DNA of 64,000 bases from Phoenix dactylifera (taxonomy: Eukaryota; Streptophyta; Magnoliopsida; Arecales; Arecaceae): assembly GCF_009389715.1 (NCBI RefSeq), contig NC_052399.1, forward strand, positions 3,488,938 to 3,552,937, written 5' to 3'. Below the pieces are notes generated by a model. The model was not told where the DNA came from. It searched no databases and was given only the letters and a program-made list of their open reading frames with translations. The position numbers were made by a program, and so were the translations under genes. Positions 9,580 to 21,179 of this stretch are shown piece by piece (within the stretch, counting starts at the first letter, position 1; every line of letters begins with the position of its first letter).

Positions 9580-12289
9580 ATAGTTGTCATCAACCTCAGC
9601 ATAGGAAACCTGTGAATGATCAGACTGTCCTGAGTGCTTGCAGCAAAGATTTGAAACTTAATTTCATAAAATAATACAAAAGCTATTTTAGAAATAATAG
9701 GCACAAAACTGTAAGTACAGGTACAGTCTGAACTAGGAGAACAATCAGAACATGTTGCCGCTCAAAATTTGAAACTGTATAATTCAGAACTTCTAATAAA
9801 CACTGCATACAGTTCTGAGTTCAGTGTAAAAGGTGTGAATATTTGTCACACATGCGCGTGCTTGCACTCAGAGAGAGAGAGAGAGAAGACCTCTGAAAAT
9901 CCATTTGGTAAGGGGAACTCTCATAGGTCAGACGTTAATTTTTCAATCAAATAAAACATTAGCAAGTCATCTCTATGACATATATAAGAAAGCTATAGAG
10001 TCTACCAAATAAACCCCCCTACTGGAACACGCACAGCACCTCGGGAAGGCCATTGGTTAGGTGGGGCTCTCAAGCAGCTTTGATATTTTCATAATTCATG
10101 AGGCTACTTATAGGTCACAAATTGGTAGTGCAATTAAATAAAACTATTACAAACTGTGTCCATGACACCACGGACAAAAATCGCTCTAGAGTCTATCAGA
10201 AGAATCCGCCATTGGAATGTATTAGTCAGGTTGCATAATCAGAACAAAAGTCGAACATTCAACCCCATAAGCCTTTTTACCTTTAGATGCCTATCCAACA
10301 ACCAAAAATCTAATAAGATAAAAGGAAACAGAAATTTTAAGAAGGAAATAACTAGTTCGTTTTTCTGAGAGGTAAACATAATCTAATAAGTAAGAGTTTT
10401 TTATACAGAGATAATATGAACAATATATGGCGAAATATAAACTGATATTCTTGAAAGAGTTCAGAAATTCTCTGCATAGAATAAGCAAGAAGCGCAGCTG
10501 ATTATGGCAAGTTGGGACCAAATTACCAACTCAACAATTTACCCTGTTGATATGACATAAAACCCATTAGATATTGGGAGCCTGTGTAAATAATACAAAT
10601 TTTTTATGCAGATGTTCATAGGCAAACGTAGATTTTTTTTTTCCCTTCAGTGTTGATGAACAGTCTTTTGCAACTGATATAATAGCTTCCTGCTAGGCAT
10701 CAAAGCTGTTAATTCAGGACCAATAATTTTTAGACTCGACGAAGGCCTTATTTTCTCTTGGTAACATATGCAAAAATATGTATAAGCAAATAAAGCGTTC
10801 AACCGATACTGATATTGGCAAACACAAATCTATTGCTATGAACATCAAGACATAATATTACAGGATTTGAAGTGATGGCTAAAAAATATGGACATTCATC
10901 AATGTCTTCCTTGGGCAGCACAACTAGATACCCAACTTGGACTAGAACATTGAAATATATGGAAGTGGCCCTTGCCAAGTTTTTCTGATGTCCAAGTGTG
11001 ACCCATACCAGATGTCAACATTACACAAGAGAATATCAATTTTGAAACTAAACTTTATACACTAATTAGAAATTATTCTCCTGATGGTGGTCTCATCATG
11101 TAAATTATGTACCTAAAAGCCCATGCCAAGATAAACGAGTTATCCATCATAATCTTTATAAACACATAAGAACAAAATATCCAATTGCATGAAGTGCATT
11201 TCTAGATATAGAACTGGATATTAACACTAAAATACTGCAAGATCATTCCTAGTCTGAGAATGGGAATTGAAGTATAGCATTACAAGATTTACCATAGATT
11301 TCAGAATGATCGTAAATGCACTCCTTTTGTTGGACGCACAACCTTTGCAGCTAGTGCATCTATCAAAAAATGGTCCCATTAAAGCTCCAGCATCTATCAA
11401 AAAAGGAGGGCAGGCAAGGTTGCTTGGACATCCAAAAGCACAATACAAGCACTGGCAATCCAACAATAATAATGATGATTTCACCCATTCCATTAATGTT
11501 TTCAAAACCAGACTGTTCATCGAACTGGAAAAGAGAACTGATCAAGATCACTGGTTCAACCATTAGAATAACCCAGGTCAATCCATGACATCATGATGAT
11601 GTAATAAAAATATCAATTATTAATTATTATATATAGAAATAGATTAAGATCATAAATATGCACAAAAAATTGTAAAAATATAAAACATGCAATGATATAT
11701 ACATATGCTTTGTTGAAACATTTGTTAAGTTGTTTCCAAAACATTTTAAAAAAATTGACAGTTTATGGAACCTGAAAAATAAGTTCTATGAAAAGGCAAG
11801 CCTTCCAGTTTTCATAAAATTTGTGTTACACAACATTAGAATCTGTCAGTTTATGTTTTAGAAAATCTCTAAAAGTATTAAAATTCCTCTTCTTCTACAT
11901 CTCCCATAGAGTAAAACTAGACTTTTTTAGTCAACAATAATGTTCAGTGAAATGCAATGAAACCACAGTCCCATGGCTTTCCCTCCCCATCTATACTTAG
12001 TTAAAATTAATCTCAGTGGCAATAAATCAAACAAAAGATGAGCAGGAAGGGGAGGGAAGACAAACTTTGAAGGCTTTTGGAGTTTGACGAGGGAAGGCAA
12101 TGAGCAAGGAGAGGAGGCCACTCATGAGAGACACCACTGCCATCGTTGGCAGGGAGTCCAGAGAGAGCAAGGGGTTGAGAGTGTGAGGATGACTCTCATT
12201 CTGATTTTAGAAACTCTGAGGGGGGAGGGACACCGGACTGCATCGATGCAGTTACCAGGCTGCTACTAGCCTAATTGTGAGGGACTGAG
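9580..12289. other. Intergenic; no gene recognised
   Basis: AT-rich with a short (GA)n run near 9870-9886. Open frames of 60-100 codons around 10156-10521 and 11227-11588 occur on both strands over the same bases and lack domains. Nothing supportable as a gene. Confidence 0.4.
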
Positions 12290-12725
12290 GGCTGAGAGCA
12301 AAGTGGGGGGTGGTGGGTGGGGAAGGAGGGGTGAGAGAAGGGGGAAAGAGAGAGAGCAAAGGAGGGAAGGGCCTGCTGTTGCTGCTTGCCAGCTTGCCAC
12401 CAAGGTTTGGCTAACATGGTGAAGTGAGAGGAGGAGAGGGAGAGAGAGAGAGAGAGCAGAGGTGGGGAGGGCCTGCTTGTTGGTGCCATCGGCCTACCAC
12501 AAGTCTGTCAAGGGCGAGAAAAGCAGAGAGAGAGAGAGAGAAAGAGAGCAGGGTAGGGTGTGCTCGCTGCTATCCTTTGCCTGCCACCAAGCTTCAGTGG
12601 CAAGGTGAAAGAGAGAGAGAAAGCAGGGGAGTGGTTCTTGCCGCCTACCGCCGATCGCCCTCAACGATGCGGCAAGGGAGAGAGGTACGGGAAGAGAGAG
12701 AGGGAGAAAAGAGGAAAAGAGCGGG
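12290..12725. repeat. Degenerate purine-rich tandem repeat, about 4 units
   Basis: Units of roughly 105-120 bp, each with a (GA)n tract followed by GCAGGG/GCAGAG, a GCCTGC or GCCTACC segment with CCACCAAG, and a CAAGG-type end before the next (GA)n tract. GA tracts lie at about 12345-12360, 12437-12458, 12525-12548, 12610-12622 and 12690-12705. The repeat keeps long frames open on both strands, but none resembles a protein family. Confidence 0.7.
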
Positions 12726-14001
12726 TTCAAGCCTTCAAGAGTTCACCATGGGTGCTTACCAGAGTAGGGTTCTTTTTGCTTACTGCCGGCCTCTACAATT
12801 CATACTGGTGCTGGAGAGAGCCTCATTCGAAGAGGGAAGAGTTGAAGAGGAGTCAAAAATAAAGTCAATAATCGAACCCTAATTCCCCAATCCAACACAA
12901 TTTTATTCAATTTGAAAACCGACAGGTACACTCAACCAAGGTCTAATTTGAATGAGCTGCCAGTTCAACCAAGGTCTAAAACAAACAGAATACGTTGGTT
13001 TTTGTGGCAATTCGGGTTTTGGGGGGTATTAGGACCAGACACTAGAACAATTGACGATTCCATCGGTTCAGTTGGTCGAGTGAAGCTAGGCCTATTTTCA
13101 AAACATTGATTTGCATTATGTAGCTCAAAGGCCTAGTCTAGAGCTGCAAGTAGGTAAGTAGAGTGTGTTTTTTCAAACATATAAAAGAACATATAAGAAA
13201 GTCCATAGTTTGGCAGTTCACTTGGTTGAAGTTTGGGTTCGTGATCCACAATTCCCACCTTTTTAATGAATTAAGCTGACCTGGGTAGTATGAGAAAATT
13301 AACTTTTATATTTATGTTAGTTAAAATCAAACTTTAAGTTATAAAAAGTTTGTTACTAACATGGTTCGGATCAAAACTTCTAGAAAATACATAACATAGG
13401 AACAATTTCAGGGAGAATTAGAAGAAGAAAACATGAAGATTTAGCATGTTTGAAAAATTGATATAGCAAATCTTCATATAAGACTCCTAAACCTATAATT
13501 CATCATCTTTTCCCATTAAATCAAACTACATAGTGAACTGTGTCAGTTTCTACCAACATGCAATTCCTTTGTGATCAAGGAAAGTAAGTACTATCAGACA
13601 TTGCCAAGTTAGGTTGGTTGAATGGGAATTGCCTTAGATTATCATAAGATAATAAAGTTATGGGAAATTTTAAATGTGCTCATAATACTAGAGAAGTCAA
13701 GAATCAATAAGCATTTGGCGCTCCAAAATCTACATGTTCAAAGCGGCTGGTAAACTGATGTCATGACATACCTCTACTCCACTTGTTTTACAGTCCGAGA
13801 AAGAGAGGCAAAAAATTTAGCCAAACAATCAACAAACTACAATATAAATGCCTAGGAAGGAGTAGAAAAGAGAAAAGAAATTTATGATCAACAAAATTAT
13901 ATTCAGCTCATAAAGCCAACCACACGTACTGGGTGGATAATGCTTGATGGTCTAGTAGACAAGGTTATATCATAAAACACATTTATTGTACATAGTCACC
14001 A
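12726..14001. other. Intergenic; no gene recognised
   Basis: Contains short segments that look like decayed dispersed repeats (for example the CCGGTTCAACCAAGG-type phrases near 12930-13100). No gene or clear element boundary is visible. Confidence 0.35.
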
Positions 14002-14019
14002 GTGCTGTTGAAAATGAAA

Positions 14020-14620
14020 GAGGGAAGGTATACCGGCTATACCTTAACTTGCAAAGGAAAAACCAAGAAAACAGTCCTTTTTGGTCTACACTGTAAGCAC
14101 ATTATAACAACAGTATTGTGCAAAGTTAATCAGTCCATGCCAACGTTCACTGAACCGGTATCAGAGAGTGTACCAATGGGCGTCTGGTTTGGCACGATAC
14201 AGATCTGTATTGTGCCATTTTGGGACGTGCCAACATAGGGAGAGCCAGAGGGACAGAAAGGGAGAGAAAGGGGGGAGAGAGAGAGGCCAAGAGAGAGGGC
14301 TCAAAAGCCCTCATCGGAAGTTCAAAATAGAGGAACCCCTATTTCATTTTGAAACAAGGGATCTCTATGTATTTTTGCCAATTTCAGTTCAAACTAAAAT
14401 CGGCAAACTCTCTCCACCCCCCCTCCCTTTCCCTCTCCCTCCCTCCCTCCCTCCCCTTCTCTCTCTTTCCCTCTCTCAATCTCCTTCTCCCTCTCCCTCC
14501 ATAGGCAGGTAAGGCTCCTATTTCGAATCAAACTAATGAATTGTGCTGGTAATCGACCGTTCTAGTTCGGTACATTCTAAACCGGCCAGTTCGGCATGAT
14601 TTAACAGACCTTAGTCCATT
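14020..14620. repeat. Dispersed repeat with GGTATACCGG-type ends and a purine/pyrimidine fold-back
   Basis: The segment opens with AAGGTATACCGGCTATACC, passes a purine-rich arm (14238-14300, GGGAGAG-type) and a pyrimidine-rich arm (14410-14505, CCCTCC-type) that are roughly complementary, and ends with a GTTCGGTACATTCTAAACCG segment. Related GGTACC-rich sequence occurs at 16135-16370, 18640-18690, 25260-25460 and 41690-42025. It has no coding capacity and its class is unknown. Confidence 0.5.
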
Positions 14621-15951
14621 CAATTTATTTAATTTCCAAAAAAACTCTTCTTTAGAAGTAAAAGATACATAAGGAAAAAATTTGCAATTATGCATTCATT
14701 GTTTTTGAAAGAAAGACAAAACAAAATCTTACTTTGACTATCTCATCAAGCCAGCAGCACTATCCTGACAAGTAATCTTTTCATTATATCTCATATACAT
14801 GCCACTAGTGTAATGCCTACAACTAAATTGTACTAAAAGAAATTAGAGTTTTTAGACTTGATAATTATTGATATGCGGAACCTGCTAATATAAACCGTAA
14901 AAGACAAGCTTGGCTGAGAAAGAAAAGCACAAACTTATCATTTTAAATTTCATGAGCTTGTGATATACCTTCTGTAGGCTAGCAGAAAATACCATTACGT
15001 TGAATCACATGCACTTTTAATGGATAGGCTAGTAGAACTGAATTAAATGTACTGTTAAAATTCCAAATAAGGTGCTAAAATGCCATAAAGCCACAAAGTT
15101 ATACTCAAGCAAGCATCGACAAAAAATGATAATGATAAACATAAGTTTTTCCTTCCTTTTTGGGGAGTTCTGTCCAAATAGTAATGCTAATTTTGCATTC
15201 GAGTACTGGGCCTCTGTTATGGAGGGTTATGGTATATAATTGAAGAGGATGTTGATCAGACACATGAATGTGGAGATTATGAGTTGAGAATCTGCCAACC
15301 AACAAACAGTGCTTAAGACATGATTTAAGGAAACTTCTGATCCTATTGACAATCCATGTGAGCCTCGTAAGAACCTTGCTCCATCTCTCCAATTAATAAC
15401 ATCCCAAGAGCCCCTGCCTGTTTCATAATAAAAGAGCATACCTGCTGTCTGCAAGCTCCCATTAAGGGCATTCATTTCTGATTAGTTAATTCTCTCTGAA
15501 GCCTGATGAGGCTAAAGACTTCAAGTAGATTAAACCATCCTGATTCCTCACAGCCCTGCCTATGTCAGAAATTTTACTGGCTACAGAACTTCAGTCAAAT
15601 TTGAGGTCAATACTTCTAGACTGGTGTTGGGATGGGGTTGTCCTGCAAGGCTTTCAGTTATAAAACTTGCATAGAAGATCCAGAACGTCAAACTACTCAC
15701 TTCCCTAAAAACAGGTTTTAGATATTTGCCTCTTAAAAAAATACTACAAATTTATATTCATCTAAACAAAATAATATGGAGCATACCCTATTTCTCCTTC
15801 AAAATTCCATACATCATTACAGACAGAGTTACTATCACAAGTCACCCTACATCTCAAGCGAGCCCAAACAACCGTAATAATTAATCTTTAATTTAGAGGC
15901 AGTCACCAATGCTATATCCATCTTCCAAAATCAAAACATGTGGCAACTTAC
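14621..15951. other. Intergenic; no gene recognised
   Basis: AT-rich sequence. On the minus strand at 15440-15475 an open patch reads MNALNGSLQTAG followed by a GTATGC donor-like site, which could be a gene relic, but nothing in its flanks supports it. Confidence 0.3.
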
Positions 15952-16102
15952 CTGGAAGAAGTTGACTAGCTTTCTTCTCAGAATTAGCGAGGGTGCTGAC
16001 CACCAGCGTGCAAATTCTGATCCTCTCCACTTGGGAGAGGGATGCCAATTGACTGAGATAAGGTTGGTTGGCTAACAAGTTGACTAGTTTATCATCACGC
16101 AT
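15952..16102 (-). CDS. Candidate orphan exon, unknown product
   Basis: An open minus-strand segment of about 50 codons starts MRDDKLVNLLANQPYLSQLA, continues SQVERIRICTLVVSTLANSE and ends KKASQLLPG exactly at a strong splice donor (TTCCAG|GTAAGTTGCC, GT at 15950-15951). The composition is more protein-like than the surroundings. I do not recognise the family and found no partner exon within a few kb. It is bordered on its upstream side by the GGTACC-rich repeat at 16135. It may be a captured or decayed exon of a host gene. Confidence 0.25.
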
Positions 16103-16134
16103 TTGACTAGCTTATAATCATCTTTCAAACCAAC

Positions 16135-16370
16135 GTCCGCTGTACCGACCGTATCGACGTACCGGTGGGCGCCGGTATCGATTCGGTACCGGTTCGGATC
16201 GGTACCGGATCGGTACCACTGATTCGGCTTAGTTCATGCATTCAAAAGTTCCAAAAAAAAAATTAAAACCGGTACGGGCTGGTGCTGACCAGCACAGGCC
16301 AGTACCGATTTTTAATACCGAACCAGACCGGTCAGAGCCGGTACTAGTTTGGTACAGACCGGTTCAACAT
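16135..16370. repeat. GGTACC-rich dispersed repeat
   Basis: Dense ACCGGT/GGTACCGG motifs (for example CGGTACCGGTTCGGATCGGT) in two roughly mirrored halves, at 16140-16220 and 16267-16362, around an A-rich centre. It is the same class as the repeats at 14020-14620, 25260-25460 and 41690-42025. Confidence 0.6.
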
Positions 16371-18376
16371 TTCTTGCTTCAAATGCATGATGCTACCATA
16401 GGAAGTAAGAGAACTTAGTGGATTAAAGCTTCAACATTAAGTAGCACCAAGTGTCATAATGCTCAACTCTAAAGATTGTGGCGTCGATGAAACAAGTCAT
16501 ACTGTGCTTTATGGAATCTAGAGAGTGCCTGCTATTGCTTAAAAGAGTGCTTTTGTGATTTTTAAAGCAAAAAAGTACTTACCAAAATAGTGTGTTCGAC
16601 TACATTATCTGAAAAATGCTGCTACAAGAATAAAAAGTCAAAAAAGCACTTCAAGGAGGAGCTAAAAAACCTAGCTTCCTGCTTCTCCTTCCCTTTTTAT
16701 AAAGCAGAAGCAGAACCAAACATGCCTTACGTCTATTCACATTTACATCAAAAAAAAAAAAATCTACCAACTTAGTGCCATAACAAGATGACGAACAAGC
16801 TAAAGTTTTGTCTCATCATAGTTACAAAAATGAAGAAAATGAAAAACCTTCGCACAGATTTATCTCCATGTTGAATATTAATGTTCTTTTTTCCCCTTAA
16901 CAAAACTTTTACCGAGCAATGATTCAAAATAGCTGGTGCTACCAATAAAGTAATAAACAGATCTTATTGGAATGCTAGTTTACATGTTTTACAAGTTTTC
17001 TAAATTTTTGAAACCCCTTCTGCAAAAACTATATGAAGATAATGTTTCTGTGTTATTCTCTGCATTAGTTATAGACTTATCATGATAGGTAACAGCATTA
17101 ACTTTATGCAAAGTCCTGCACATTCTAAAATATAAATAAAGAAGAAAAGTACGTGAATGCTCTGGAACAATGATGCTAAAGGAATTATATTACCAATAAG
17201 AGAACCATAATCAGTATGCTAGTCACACCATGATGACACGGAGCAAGCATCTTCTTTGTATTCACTGCACAAACATATGAAGTTTTCCAGAGATACGAAA
17301 AGAGTACTTACCACTAATATTGCTCTATAACCATTCTATATGTCGACAGGCAAAGCAATTGAAACTACCATCAAAATGCCCTTATTTTTGTTATGATCAT
17401 ATAGGCACTATAACATAACGGTAGAAAAAGTAGTAGTCTGGAAAAAAACTTTAAAATTGGTTATGCTGTGTGGGGCATACTGATAATTGTAGCAACTTTG
17501 AGCTGCTAAATTATACAAATATACTATATCTATGAAAAGAAAATCACCTCTGTTGCTTTGGAAGGTAATATACCAAACTACCTTTGCAACATCTTGAATG
17601 TTGAAGTGTGTGCTCAAGGTTTTCATTTGCCATGCGTTGCTGTACCTTTTGATACTAGCCATTGTAGATAGAAAGGTCAGATAACACCTAGACTATAATT
17701 TATTTTCCTCACGATCACCCACCAAAACTGGGCATGTAAAATCATTAGAATTAATAGGAAGCAAATAGCACACATGCAGATAGATAAGGAAAAAGCGAGA
17801 AATCTGTTTACATGGAATATGATGTGCAAGAACAGATTACTGACTTGGGGTTTTATGGAAATTTTATGGAAAAAGATTAATACATGAGTCCCATGATCAA
17901 AAGAGATAAACTTTGAGTTTAATTTATCATCACAATATTTAAGAATGAACTTGTGCATGTGCCCTCACATATAAAGAAGAAAAGGAATAAGCCACATACA
18001 AACGTGTGGACCTGCACATAAGGATTAAAATGTCCTTACCAGCTCTATGCTAGTTTCATCCCAAAATGAGACAAATACAATACTAGGATGCTGATGTCCC
18101 CTTTGAATGTTCTTTTTGATTTTCCTGTCTCCTTGTTTTTTTTCCATTTTTAATTTTTTTTGTCTTAAATAAAATTTTAGTGAACATTGATATGTTTTTG
18201 AGTCTGATGGGGTGTATTGTGTCAATATTGGTACCAACAGGAATGGTTTGAATAAAATTAAACATCACTGATAAATATAGGTGAAACATCATGTATTACT
18301 TCTCAGTCATATTATGTTAATAGAATCACGAGCTTAAGACAATACAATGAGGACAGTTTTGCACTCCTTTTGTCCA
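16371..18376. other. Intergenic; no gene recognised
   Basis: AT-rich, with scattered 60-90 codon open frames on both strands and no domain signal. Nothing supportable. Confidence 0.4.
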
Positions 18377-18377
18377 T

Positions 18378-18419
<42 letters not shown>

Positions 18420-18434
18420 CTATCTATCTATCTC
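18377..18434. repeat. (CT)n followed by (CTAT)n microsatellite
   Basis: About 19 CT dinucleotides, then CTAT repeats. A second short (CT)n run lies at 18496-18508. Confidence 0.95.
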
Positions 18435-18694
18435 CGATCACACAACCCTGTGATTAAACCCATGAGAAAAGAGAGGATGTGCCCCCCCCACTACTCTCTC
18501 TCTCTCTCACAAAAAGAAAGCAACCAAGCCAGGTCAAGGTTGGTACTAGCAGCTCCTGCCCAGTTTTGATAGATGTGGGCAAGACATCCTAGCCCACAAA
18601 TGGACTGGTATCCTGCACCCATCTTGAGTACTAGTTCCTTGTTGGAACAGTACGGTACCGGTGATATCCAAACCATTCTACCATTACATAAAAT

Positions 18695-19117
18695 TGATGC
18701 CGAACCAATTCTGGAGGAAGACTTTAGTGGGATTTTAAATCAGAAACAGAAGAAGAGGGAGAAGAGAAAGAGGAGGAGGAGAAGAAGGAGAAGAGAAGAG
18801 GAGAATACGTGGGGAGAAAATTTCTTAATTCTTCATTAACCCTAATCATGAGAATAGTCCCTTTTATATAGGGCCCAAATACACAATTTGCATAAACCCC
18901 CTTACACAACAATAAATCCTAATAAGCCCACAAATAACACAAGTAAACCACAAATAAGCCCTAAAATGCAAATAAACCCAGAAATAAAATAAACCACAAA
19001 TAAATCCCTAAATGCAAATAAACCCAGAAATAAAATAAACTAAATATGCAAATAAAAGGGTCTGACTCAATCCGGGGGCTCAGGATCATCTGGATGAAGG
19101 GCTCTGATGTCCCCATC
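18695..19117 (-). repeat. 3' LTR of the chromovirus
   Basis: 423 bp, TG...CA on either strand. It contains a TATA box (TATATAAAAG, 18861-18870, minus). The last ~17 codons of the element ORF lie inside it. It lacks a 9-bp AAGAGAAGA-type unit present in the 5' LTR. Confidence 0.95.
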
Positions 19118-20683
19118 AACTCCTCCCGGGTGAGAAAAACTCGACCCCGTCGAGTACAGGTCTGGTCGGCTGTCGTACTGCTCCAGAAGATCGGGATCGA
19201 GGCACTGCAACTGTGCTCTGGAAATCCACGTCACATCAAACTTTGGTCGACCTTTCCACCGAACAAGGTAACGTTGGTAACCACCATTTCTGGTTGAAAT
19301 AACCTGCTCATCCAATATATGTTCTATTTGTTCTCTGCGTGCATGAACTTTGGGAAGTGGTGGCTCAACAGCAGGTAATTGGTCAGGGTGTCCAACATGG
19401 GTAGGTATATCAATAAAGGGGTTAGAAGGCATGAATATTATCTTTTTGTATGGGACCAAATCTTCAATATTAAATGTCGCACTAATCCCATAGTCATCAG
19501 AAAGATCCACAACATATGCATTCGAACTGATTTTCTTTAAGATTTTGAACGGTTCTACACTACAAGTTTGCAATTTCTTAAACGTATCTGAAGAAAATCG
19601 TTCAAGCCTAATTCTTATCATGACGTAATCTTTTTCACTTAACTCTTTATAACGTCTGTGTAAATCAGCAAGAAATTTATATTTTAAGTTATTAAAATGA
19701 CTACAATTGCTGATTTCTTGATGCAATGAATGTGGATGTGAAGCAATTGATTGTGCAGACTCAAATACTCTATACTGATGAGACATGAAAAACAGGTCTA
19801 TGGGTTGCCTAGGTTTATAATCATGCACCACTTCGAATGGATTTATGCCTATGGACTTATGAACCGAACTATTATATGCAAACTCAACTGTCGGTAAAAT
19901 TAAATCCCAAGTCCTAGCATATGCATTTGGGTTGAGCCTATGATGTGGAAGGTTGGGCAGAAATACTCCGGGAACTAGATCAATTGCGTGTTGGATATCA
20001 CGCATCGGAGAAAGTGCATCCGGAAGATCATCAGGGACTACATCATTAAGCTCCTCTAGAAGGGAAACTACTATAGGGAAATGTTCAAGATTGGACTCCA
20101 CATGGGTATCTTTAGCTACAAGTGCCAATTCAGGTGACTGACTCTCAATATCTGTCACTATCTCTTCCACAGTAGTGATGTGAAATGACTTGGTTGTACT
20201 TAGATCAATAGTCTCCCTTTGGAAATCATTTTGGACAAAAACTAATTCTATAGGTTCGTCTTCAAAGTCTTCTTCAAAGTCTTCTTCATAGTCTTCTATA
20301 TTTGGTTCATAGACTTCTTCGACATATTCGACCTCTTGGCTCCTAGCTTCTGGTTCAGTACTCAGGTAGATCCTAATGGAATATTGGGATGCTATGTGGT
20401 CGAATTGTTGACATCTTGAGCATTGGGTTTGGTGCCCAAGAACACGGGGAAGGATTACAGGTGGTGCAACCAAACCGATTTTAGGTTGGGCTGCAACAGG
20501 GATTGGCGGTGTAGGGGTCCTAGAATTTTGCATGAGCTCACGGATCTCTTGTGTGAATTCCTTGTATCCAGCCCGCATGGCAACGATCTGTTCCTTGATA
20601 GACCTCAAAATGTCGGAATTCATGGTAGTTACAGGGGTTTTAGGTTGACTGAAATAGTACTCCATATCACTACAGGTTGACAT
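19067..20683 (-). CDS. Fused Gag-remnant / integrase C-terminal / chromodomain protein of the chromovirus
   Basis: An uninterrupted 538-codon frame. Residues about 85-100 hold a Gag zinc knuckle, CSRCQQFDHIASQY, in which the last Cys of CCHC is Tyr. An acidic stretch follows (repeats of EDFEED near residue 130-145). Around residues 210-250 is the segment that normally precedes reverse transcriptase (VVPDDLPDALSPMRDIQHAI, DLVPGVFLPNLP). It jumps directly to the integrase C-terminal region (WDLILPTVEFAYNSSVHKS, PFKILKKISSNAYVVDLSDD). A chromodomain follows at about residues 450-510 (EQIEHILDEQVI, YLVRWKGRPKFDVTWI). Polymerase and catalytic integrase parts are deleted. The frame runs through the polypurine tract into the 3' LTR and stops at 19067. 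It probably cannot transpose by itself; a chromatin-targeting role in trans is inference. Confidence 0.9.
   Translation of the reverse strand: MSTCSDMEYYFSQPKTPVTTMNSDILRSIKEQIVAMRAGYKEFTQEIRELMQNSRTPTPPIPVAAQPKIGLVAPPVILPRVLGHQTQCSRCQQFDHIASQYSIRIYLSTEPEARSQEVEYVEEVYEPNIEDYEEDFEEDFEDEPIELVFVQNDFQRETIDLSTTKSFHITTVEEIVTDIESQSPELALVAKDTHVESNLEHFPIVVSLLEELNDVVPDDLPDALSPMRDIQHAIDLVPGVFLPNLPHHRLNPNAYARTWDLILPTVEFAYNSSVHKSIGINPFEVVHDYKPRQPIDLFFMSHQYRVFESAQSIASHPHSLHQEISNCSHFNNLKYKFLADLHRRYKELSEKDYVMIRIRLERFSSDTFKKLQTCSVEPFKILKKISSNAYVVDLSDDYGISATFNIEDLVPYKKIIFMPSNPFIDIPTHVGHPDQLPAVEPPLPKVHARREQIEHILDEQVISTRNGGYQRYLVRWKGRPKFDVTWISRAQLQCLDPDLLEQYDSRPDLYSTGSSFSHPGGVDGDIRALHPDDPEPPD
19118..19126 (-). 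promoter_or_regulatory. Polypurine tract
   Basis: GGGAGGAGT on the minus strand, immediately 5' of the 3' LTR. It fits the position of the plus-strand primer. It lies within the coding frame. Confidence 0.75.
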
Positions 20684-21179
20684 GCAATGATGACACTAGG
20701 TGATGATGTGAAATGCAGTGTCACTAATGAAACCCTAATAACTATGATGTAGGACCAAATTTGATGCAGGACAACCTACTAATGCAATCTATTATGATTT
20801 CAGAAATCAGCAAGTCTTCACAATAATAACTTAAAATTTAAATGTTGCTGATTTTTACTTCGGTTATTCAGAATTAAGGATTAAGATTATTCAATTTAAG
20901 AAATTAGATTGCAATCAAGTAGTATAGTTGTTCTGATCCTAAATCAATCTGATCGAATAATGTTGAGAAACGTCCTGTTACTAGGGTGTGCTAATTTAAT
21001 GTCAAGATTTAAAGGGTAATAGGACGGGTTCGGAAGTGAAAGGTTCAATGTTCTGAATTATAACAGCAATATAAGTTTTCAAAATGTGGCTATCATGCAA
21101 GAGAACTAGAACATAATTAAATGAACAAGCCCAAGAAAAGTGGTAACCTATCACCTGTCGTGAAGTAGTCGACCAAAAT

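Noticed and set aside
12424..12882. 152-codon plus frame
   Set aside because: Produced by the (GA)n tandem repeat (Glu/Arg/Gly-rich) with an open frame on the other strand; no domain.
15227..15475. Minus frame starting MNALNGSLQTAG with a GTATGC donor-like site
   Set aside because: Only a dozen residues look exon-like; no partner exon or family.
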